From: RUG11247 sp050945995
GTDB lineage: Bacteria; Bacillota; Clostridia; Christensenellales; Aristaeellaceae
Direction: 5' to 3'
NCBI GenBank assembly: GCA_050945995.1
Contig: JBMNUA010000077.1
Location: 1 to 10,361, forward strand
DNA: 10,361 bases
Shown here: in pieces, positions 6,364-10,361 of the stretch
Numbering within the stretch: position 1 is the first letter of the stretch
How the letters are laid out: each line of letters begins with the position of its first letter
Made by a program: the position numbers and the translations under genes
Notes under the pieces: generated by a model
Seen by the model: only the letters and a program-made list of their open reading frames with translations
What the model was told of the DNA's origin: nothing
Databases searched by the model: none

Positions 6364-6369
6364 TATAAT
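6364..6369 (+). promoter_or_regulatory. -10 box upstream of the class II aldolase gene
   Basis: A perfect TATAAT preceded by CTG, 33 bases before ATG 6403. The -35 position holds no good TTGACA-like hexamer, so it is either a weak or an activator-dependent promoter. The 65-base gap after the GNAT gene shows no terminator hairpin, so read-through is also possible. Confidence 0.4.
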
Positions 6370-6402
6370 GGAAGAAAGCGAACGGATACGGGAGGGATTT
6401 TG

Positions 6403-7695
6403 ATGAGCTTCACCTATATGCACCCGGCGGATCAGCTGGTGATGATCATGAACCGCATCTACCAATATGGCATGACGACCACCTCCGGCGGCAATCTATC
6501 CATCATGGACAACGACGGCGACATCTGGATCACGCCCGGGTCGATCGACAAGGGCACGCTCACCCGCAAGGACATGATCTGCATCAAGCCCTCAGGCGAG
6601 ATCATCGGCATCCACAAGCCCTCAGTCGAGCTGCCCTTTCACAAAAAAATCTACGAGACGCGCCCGGACATCCGCGCGATACTGCACGCGCACCCGCCGA
6701 CGCTCGTCGCGTTCTCGCTCGCGCGCAAAATCCCGATGGTGAATTTGCTGCCCGGCGCGCGCGAGATATTGGGGGATGTGGGCATGGCGAAGTACGAGGT
6801 GCCCGGCAGCGCGATTTTGGGCGAGCGCATCGCCGAGGAGTTCGCGAAGGGGCGGCGCACGGTGCTTTTGGAAAACCACGGCGTGGTGTGCGCGAGCGAG
6901 GATTTGTTCCGCGCGTTCATGGCGTTTGAGACGCTGGACTACGCCGGACGCATCGAGATCGGCGCGAAGAAGATCGGCGCGCCGCGCGAATTGACCGAGG
7001 CGCAGCTCGCGCTCGACCGCGACCGCAGGCATTGCGCGATGGACTCGTTCATCCCCAGCCGGCACACGAGCGAGGAGCTTGAAATCCGCCGCGATATGTG
7101 CACGCTCATCCACCGCGCCTACGAGCAAAAACTGTTCACCTCCACGCAGGGCACGTTCTCGCACCGGCTCTCGGACGGCTCGTTCCTCATCACGCCCTAT
7201 CGCAAGGATCGCAAATATCTGGACGCGGGCGACATTGTACGCATCAAAAGCGGCATGTGCGAGAGCGGGAAGACGCCCTCGCGCTCGGTCGAGCTGCACG
7301 CACGCATCTACCGCGAGCATCCCGATGTCGGCGCGGTGATCATCGCAAAGCCGCCGGCGACCATGTCCTTTGCGGTGACGGACGCGGTGTTTGATTCGCG
7401 CACGATCCCGGAGAGCTATATCATGCTGCGCGATGTCAAGCGGCTGCCCTATGAGACCGTGGCGGACGACCCGGCGCGCATTTCCGCGACGTTTCACGAA
7501 AAGACGCCCGCGGTCATCATCGACAACAACGCCGCTATCGTCGTGGGCACGTCGCTGCTCAACGCCTTTGACCGGCTCGAGGTGCTCGATTATTCGGCGG
7601 AGTCGATCATCGCCGCGCGCGACATCGGCCCGGTTGTGAGCATCTCCGGCGACGAGGTCGCGCAGATCAACCGCGCGTTTGGACTAAAGGAGTAG
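6403..7695 (+). CDS. Two-domain class II aldolase/adducin-family protein with a degenerate second domain
   Basis: A 430-residue protein made of two tandem class II aldolase (L-fuculose-phosphate aldolase/ribulose-phosphate 4-epimerase type) domains, about 1-205 and 225-430. Single-domain members are about 210-230 residues. Domain 1 is intact: TSGGNLS (27-33), TPGS, catalytic Glu76 in SVELPFH, zinc ligands His95-x-His97 in LHAHPP, and His159 in LENHG. Domain 2 keeps the matching Glu297 in RSVELH, but HAH has become I314-A-K316 (IIAKPP) and NHG has become N-N376-A, so it cannot bind zinc in the usual way. It probably has a structural or regulatory role. GGAGGG at 6391-6396 is 6 bases from ATG 6403. 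The substrate is likely a sugar phosphate or similar aldol, not determinable here. Neighbours do not form a sugar pathway. Confidence 0.88.
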   Translation: MSFTYMHPADQLVMIMNRIYQYGMTTTSGGNLSIMDNDGDIWITPGSIDKGTLTRKDMICIKPSGEIIGIHKPSVELPFHKKIYETRPDIRAILHAHPPTLVAFSLARKIPMVNLLPGAREILGDVGMAKYEVPGSAILGERIAEEFAKGRRTVLLENHGVVCASEDLFRAFMAFETLDYAGRIEIGAKKIGAPRELTEAQLALDRDRRHCAMDSFIPSRHTSEELEIRRDMCTLIHRAYEQKLFTSTQGTFSHRLSDGSFLITPYRKDRKYLDAGDIVRIKSGMCESGKTPSRSVELHARIYREHPDVGAVIIAKPPATMSFAVTDAVFDSRTIPESYIMLRDVKRLPYETVADDPARISATFHEKTPAVIIDNNAAIVVGTSLLNAFDRLEVLDYSAESIIAARDIGPVVSISGDEVAQINRAFGLKE

Positions 7696-7709
7696 GGCGG
7701 GAGAAGCCC

Positions 7710-7739
7710 TTGTTTACCCTTGTATGCAGGGGGTATACT
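7710..7739 (+). promoter_or_regulatory. msrAB promoter with overlapping direct repeat
   Basis: TTGTTT (7710-7715), an 18-base spacer and TATACT (7734-7739). Two CCCTTGT heptamers (7707-7713 and 7717-7723), 10 bases apart, overlap the -35 region and could be an operator. The leader to ATG 7786 is about 40 bases. Confidence 0.5.
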
Positions 7740-7785
7740 ATAAGCGTCAATTCTCGGATTCTTGCGGATCGGAAGGAGGCGCGGC

Positions 7786-8736
7786 ATGAACGAGATTTAT
7801 TTGGCGGGGGGCTGCTTCTGGGGGACGCAGAAGTACCTGAGCCTTGTGCCCGGGGTCCATGCGACCGAGGCGGGCTACGCGAACGGGGCGGGCGAACACC
7901 CGAGCTACGAGGAGGTTTGCGAGGGCAGCGGTCATGCGGAGGTGGTGCGCGTGAAGTACGATGCGCGCGTGCTGCCGCTTGGCGAGCTGCTCGAGTTGTT
8001 TTATGAGAGCATCGACCCGACTTCTGTCAACCGGCAGGGGGGCGATGTCGGGCGGCAGTACCGCACGGGCATCTATTACACCGATCCGGCGGACGAGTCC
8101 GCCATCCGCCGCTCGCTTAAATCTTTAGAAAACAGGCTCGGCGCGCGCGTGGCGATTGAGTGTAAACCGCTTGAGAATTATGCGCCCGCGGAGGAGAATC
8201 ATCAGGATTATCTGGACAAGAACCCCGGCGGATACTGCCACATCCCGGCGCGGCTGATGCGCCATGCGGCGGGGTATCAGCCGAGGATTCCCGTATACGA
8301 GGCGCAATCGGACGATGCGCTCGCGCGCACGCTCACCGACGAGCAGTACCACGTCACGCGCCAATCGGGCACGGAGCGCGCCTTCAGCGGGCGGTACTGG
8401 GATCATTTCGAGCGCGGCGTGTATGTGGACATCACAACCGGCGAGCCGCTGTTTGTGTCAAGTGATAAATTTGAATCCGGCTGCGGCTGGCCGAGCTTTT
8501 CTAGACCCATCGACCCCGCGGTGGTGCGCGAGTTGAACGACCACAGCTACGGCATGCACCGAACAGAGGTTCGATCGCGATCCGGGAACTCCCACCTCGG
8601 GCATGTGTTCACGGACGGCCCGTCGGAATTGGGCGGGCTGCGCTACTGCATCAACAGCGCGGCGCTGCGCTTCATCGCGCATGACGATTTGGAAAAGGAA
8701 GGCTACGGATACCTAAAAGCGTTGGTTGAAAAATAA
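7786..8736 (+). CDS. msrAB: Bifunctional methionine sulfoxide reductase MsrA-MsrB
   Basis: A 316-residue fusion that reduces both S- (MsrA) and R- (MsrB) methionine sulfoxide, repairing oxidised proteins with thioredoxin-type reductants. The MsrA domain is about 1-165: catalytic Cys10 in GGCFWG, then GYANG, GHAEVV, ENHQDYL, and the likely resolving Cys in NPGGYCHIP. The MsrB domain is about 185-316: GTERAFSG, GCGWPSF with resolving Cys233, and RYCINSAALRFI with catalytic Cys288. The two CxxC zinc motifs of many MsrBs are absent (GVYVDITTGEPLF), typical of the zinc-free form. No signal peptide, so cytosolic. ATG 7786 is 6 bases from AAGGAGG. It appears to be its own transcription unit. Its last 65 bases are overlapped on the other strand by the S26-type peptidase gene. 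An oxidative-stress gene fits an oxygen-sensitive anaerobe. Confidence 0.97.
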   Translation: MNEIYLAGGCFWGTQKYLSLVPGVHATEAGYANGAGEHPSYEEVCEGSGHAEVVRVKYDARVLPLGELLELFYESIDPTSVNRQGGDVGRQYRTGIYYTDPADESAIRRSLKSLENRLGARVAIECKPLENYAPAEENHQDYLDKNPGGYCHIPARLMRHAAGYQPRIPVYEAQSDDALARTLTDEQYHVTRQSGTERAFSGRYWDHFERGVYVDITTGEPLFVSSDKFESGCGWPSFSRPIDPAVVRELNDHSYGMHRTEVRSRSGNSHLGHVFTDGPSELGGLRYCINSAALRFIAHDDLEKEGYGYLKALVEK

Positions 8737-9199
8737 CGCGCCGGATGCGCAGCGCGAGCCGTGTCAGGCGCGGCAGCGTCACGCGCGCCAACATATAGAA
8801 GGTCATAAGCGCCCGCCATGCCCCGTGATCGCAGTTGATCGGTCGCCCGTCGCGGATGACGCATTTGACGCGCGCGCGAAGCGCGTCCCTCGGGATTCCC
8901 GTTTCGCGCTGCCATTGCGCGTCGCCGATGGCGTCGAATCGCCCGTCTGCGCGCACGCGCAGCACGCGGTGCAGCACGAACTGCCCGCAATCGCGCTCAA
9001 ACAGCACGATGTCGCCGCGTCGAAGCGCGCGCGCTTCGGGCAGCTCCAACGCCGCGCGATCGCGCAGATGGCGCAGAAACGGCTCCATGCTGCCGCCCGT
9101 CACGATCAACAGGAAGTTGCCGCCGCCGATCAGCGTCTGGCGGATGGCGGGGTAGCGCGCGGCGAGCGGCGCGGGGCTATCCGCCCTGTGCGCGCGCAT
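8672..9199 (-). CDS. S24/S26-family peptidase (signal-peptidase-like, Ser/His type)
   Basis: A 175-residue protease of the S26B (SipW/ER-type) group. Motifs: nucleophile Ser37 in VTGGSMEPFLR, GDIVLFE at 62-68, His77 in FVLHRVL in place of the bacterial Lys, and GDA with Asp93 in AIGDAQ. There is no clear membrane anchor, only a short hydrophobic run at 29-34, so it may be cytosolic, unlike true signal peptidases. ATG 9199 lies inside the end of the HPrK-like gene (23-base overlap), so the two are coupled. The last 20 or so residues are encoded opposite the end of msrAB and look unlike a domain. In this cassette it may cleave the leader of the small peptide at 10004-10189, by analogy with other modified-peptide clusters; that is inference. 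Confidence 0.82.
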   Translation of the reverse strand: MRAHRADSPAPLAARYPAIRQTLIGGGNFLLIVTGGSMEPFLRHLRDRAALELPEARALRRGDIVLFERDCGQFVLHRVLRVRADGRFDAIGDAQWQRETGIPRDALRARVKCVIRDGRPINCDHGAWRALMTFYMLARVTLPRLTRLALRIRRVIFQPTLLGIRSLPFPNRHAR

Positions 9200-9923
9200 A
9201 TTCCGCCGCCCGATCCCGGTTCATCATGCGATCCATCGCAAGCTGCGCCGCCTCCCGGCTGGCGGTGCACCGCAGCGCATACGCGTCCACCGAGCGGGCG
9301 AGCCGATCCACAAGCGCGAGCGTGTGATCGAGCGGCTGCTCCCGCCGGGGCATGTACACCTGTTGGATCAGCCGCGGCAGAACCTCGCGCGCGTTCAGCC
9401 TGCGGATGGAATTGCCCTGCCCGCGCTCGATGAAGCACAGCGCGGCGAGCGGCGCGCGGATGTTTTGATGAAACCCCTCCTTGCCCGCCCACGGGTTTCC
9501 ATACGCATGCGGCGCGCCGCCGACAAACCGCACGAAGGGCTTGTCGCCGTTTATAATGACCGCGCGCGCGGCGAGCGCGTCCATCCACAGCATCATATGC
9601 GTCGTCTTCCCCGTGCCACTGGGCGCGAGGAACGCGTATGCGCGCCCCTCTGCCGCGATGCAGGCGGCGTGCAGCATTATGCCGTCGTGCAGCGGCATCT
9701 GCTCGCAGATTTCCTCGAACACCACCAGCGACTCCGCATACCCGGGCGTCGGGCGAAAGCTGCTGCGGCGCGCGATTTCGCGCATGGCGCGCTTGGTCGC
9801 CGCGGCGCAAAAGTCGGTGCTGCCCCGCGCGGCGCGATACGGCGCGAGCGCCGCCGCCAGATCGGGATGGCGATGCGCGATGCGGATGCGCAGATCCGCC
9901 AATTTGACGCATAGATGGTGCAT
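9177..9923 (-). CDS. HPr-kinase-like ATPase (serine-kinase family, RiPP-cluster type)
   Basis: A 248-residue protein with the HPr kinase/PEP-carboxykinase nucleotide-binding core: His85 in MLHAACI, Walker A APSGTGKTTH at 100-109 with Lys106, and INGDKPFVRF with Asp127. It lacks the N-terminal DRTGG-like domain of true HprK and the usual HPr-kinase signature region, so it is not the catabolite-control enzyme. Homologues sit in lasso-peptide and related clusters, where some phosphorylate the peptide. ATG 9923 is 6 bases from AAAGGAG. An upstream TTG at 10007 overlaps the peptide stop, but the extension is Arg/Pro-rich and crosses a hairpin, so it was not used. It stands between the peptide gene and the S26-type peptidase gene, which it overlaps by 23 bases. 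Confidence 0.85.
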   Translation of the reverse strand: MHHLCVKLADLRIRIAHRHPDLAAALAPYRAARGSTDFCAAATKRAMREIARRSSFRPTPGYAESLVVFEEICEQMPLHDGIMLHAACIAAEGRAYAFLAPSGTGKTTHMMLWMDALAARAVIINGDKPFVRFVGGAPHAYGNPWAGKEGFHQNIRAPLAALCFIERGQGNSIRRLNAREVLPRLIQQVYMPRREQPLDHTLALVDRLARSVDAYALRCTASREAAQLAMDRMMNRDRAAEYARAQGG

Positions 9924-9954
9924 GGCGCGCTCCTTTCTTCGGTTTGGGGAGAAG

Positions 9955-9987
9955 GGGGCATGCGGGCGGCTGCGGCGCGCACGCCCC
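9955..9987 (-). other. GC-rich hairpin between peptide gene and kinase gene
   Basis: In the minus-strand transcript 9978-9987 pairs with 9955-9964: ten pairs including one G-U, with a 13-base loop. It begins 16 bases after the peptide stop and ends about 18 bases before the kinase ribosome binding site. No U run follows, so it is more likely a partial terminator or mRNA-stability stem that keeps peptide transcripts above those for the downstream enzymes. Confidence 0.55.
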
Positions 9988-10003
9988 TGCGGTTCGATTG
10001 CTA

Positions 10004-10189
10004 TCAATTACCGTGCCAGCGCTTATTCTTTTTGTTGTTGCCGTAGTAATTTCCGTTATTCGATCCTTTATGCCATTTGTTCCTATGATGATCGTTGTCC
10101 GGCGCGCCGCCCGAGCACATGATCGTATCGGTCACATACGTTTCATATGTAATGGTCGGCGCTTCGTACTGTTTCGCCTTTTTCCGCAT
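10004..10189 (-). CDS. Small cationic peptide, candidate RiPP precursor with YxxP leader
   Basis: A 61-residue peptide not recognised as a named family. The N-terminal part has KQYEAPTI at 6-13 with Tyr8-x-x-Pro11, the motif that PqqD-like recognition domains bind in Gram-positive lasso leaders, then a Thr/Tyr/Val-rich stretch to Thr22. MCSGGAP at 24-30 starts the likely core. The tail is rich in Asn, Gly, Lys and His, with two related blocks, NKWHKG (37-42) and NKRWHG (55-60). If the core starts at Cys25, Asp31 and Asp33 are its residues 7 and 9, where lasso rings close, but Thr22 is then at -3 rather than the usual -2. The ribosome binding site GGGAGGTG at 10196-10203 is 6 bases from ATG 10189 and decides this start over the longer frame to 10294. 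Base composition is lower in GC than the neighbours. Known: leader logic. Inferred: that it is modified. Confidence 0.7.
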   Translation of the reverse strand: MRKKAKQYEAPTITYETYVTDTIMCSGGAPDNDHHRNKWHKGSNNGNYYGNNKKNKRWHGN

Positions 10190-10220
10190 CCGTTTCACCT
10201 CCCTTCTTACAGTTTCCGCC

Positions 10221-10361
10221 TCACACGCGCCGCACGTCCGCGGATGGTATGGCGATGCCGTCCGCCACCAGCCGCGCGGCAAACGCCGCCGCATCCGCGT
10301 GCGCGCGGGGCGCGTCCAACCCGTATTCGTCGATCAGCGCCTGCGCCATGCCGCGCACATC
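10221..10361 (-). CDS. PqqD-family protein (C-terminal part; start outside window)
   Basis: Only the last 46 residues are present. They read as the helical end of a PqqD domain: AQALIDEYGLD, then HADAAAFAARLVADGIAI, matching the family pattern of two helices ending in a glycine turn before the last strand. PqqD domains are peptide chaperones that hold leader peptides for modifying enzymes. The stop is 31 bases before the start of the small peptide gene on the same strand, so the two probably share a transcript. Neighbouring HPrK-like and S26-type genes support a modified-peptide cassette. The length upstream and any fused domain cannot be seen. Confidence 0.72.
   Translation of the reverse strand, partial: DVRGMAQALIDEYGLDAPRAHADAAAFAARLVADGIAIPSADVRRV

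Noticed and set aside
6622..7497. Long minus-strand open frame (291 codons) opposite the aldolase gene.
   Set aside because: It is an Arg/His/Ala-rich shadow of a clearly conserved gene, with no ribosome binding site.
7696..7713. Terminator after the aldolase gene (GGGC...GCCC followed by TTGTTT).
   Set aside because: The stem has only four pairs and the T-rich run is short; it overlaps the msrAB promoter.
9924..10007. N-terminal extension of the HPrK-like protein from TTG 10007, which overlaps the peptide stop.
   Set aside because: The extension is Arg/Pro-rich and lies on the hairpin, and the AAAGGAG site fits ATG 9923.

Overview
The window looks like the chromosome of a GC-rich, strictly anaerobic Bacillota (Clostridia-type) bacterium. 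This rests on strong AGGAGG-type ribosome binding sites, TATAAT/TATACT-type -10 boxes, [FeFe]-hydrogenase genes, DRTGG-domain proteins and an HPr-kinase-like/PqqD cassette. No species can be named from the sequence alone.

Left third (1-3876, all minus strand): a hydrogenase-linked block. Read in transcription order it is DRTGG protein 1 (3520-3876), GHKL ATPase (3104-3523), a ferredoxin-[FeFe]-hydrogenase-like protein of the putative sensory type (1746-3071), DRTGG protein 2 (1368-1709) and a PHP phosphoesterase (658-1365). After a 283-base spacer comes the start of a NuoE/HndA-type [2Fe-2S] subunit (1-374) that runs out of the window. The five genes are tightly packed (a 4-base overlap, then gaps of 32, 36 and 2 bases) behind a good promoter. 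The NuoE gene has its own extended -10 promoter. The spacer holds nested inverted repeats. A plausible reading is an H2/redox-sensing and signalling module placed upstream of a multisubunit hydrogenase operon.

Middle (3877-8736, plus strand): a divergent promoter region leads into a three-gene operon of a ThuA-like protein, an E2-like acyltransferase that has lost the HxxxDG catalytic motif, and a GNAT acetyltransferase. Next are a two-domain class II aldolase whose second domain has lost its metal-binding histidines, and a fused methionine sulfoxide reductase MsrA-MsrB.

Right end (8672-10361, minus strand): the tail of a PqqD-family protein, a 61-residue peptide with a YxxP leader-like motif, an HPr-kinase-like ATPase and an S26B-type (Ser/His) peptidase that overlaps the 3' end of msrAB convergently. 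This resembles a ribosomally made, modified peptide (RiPP) cassette related to lasso-peptide clusters with kinases. The peptide is the best candidate for something undescribed here. No tRNA, rRNA, insertion sequence or CRISPR array was seen.
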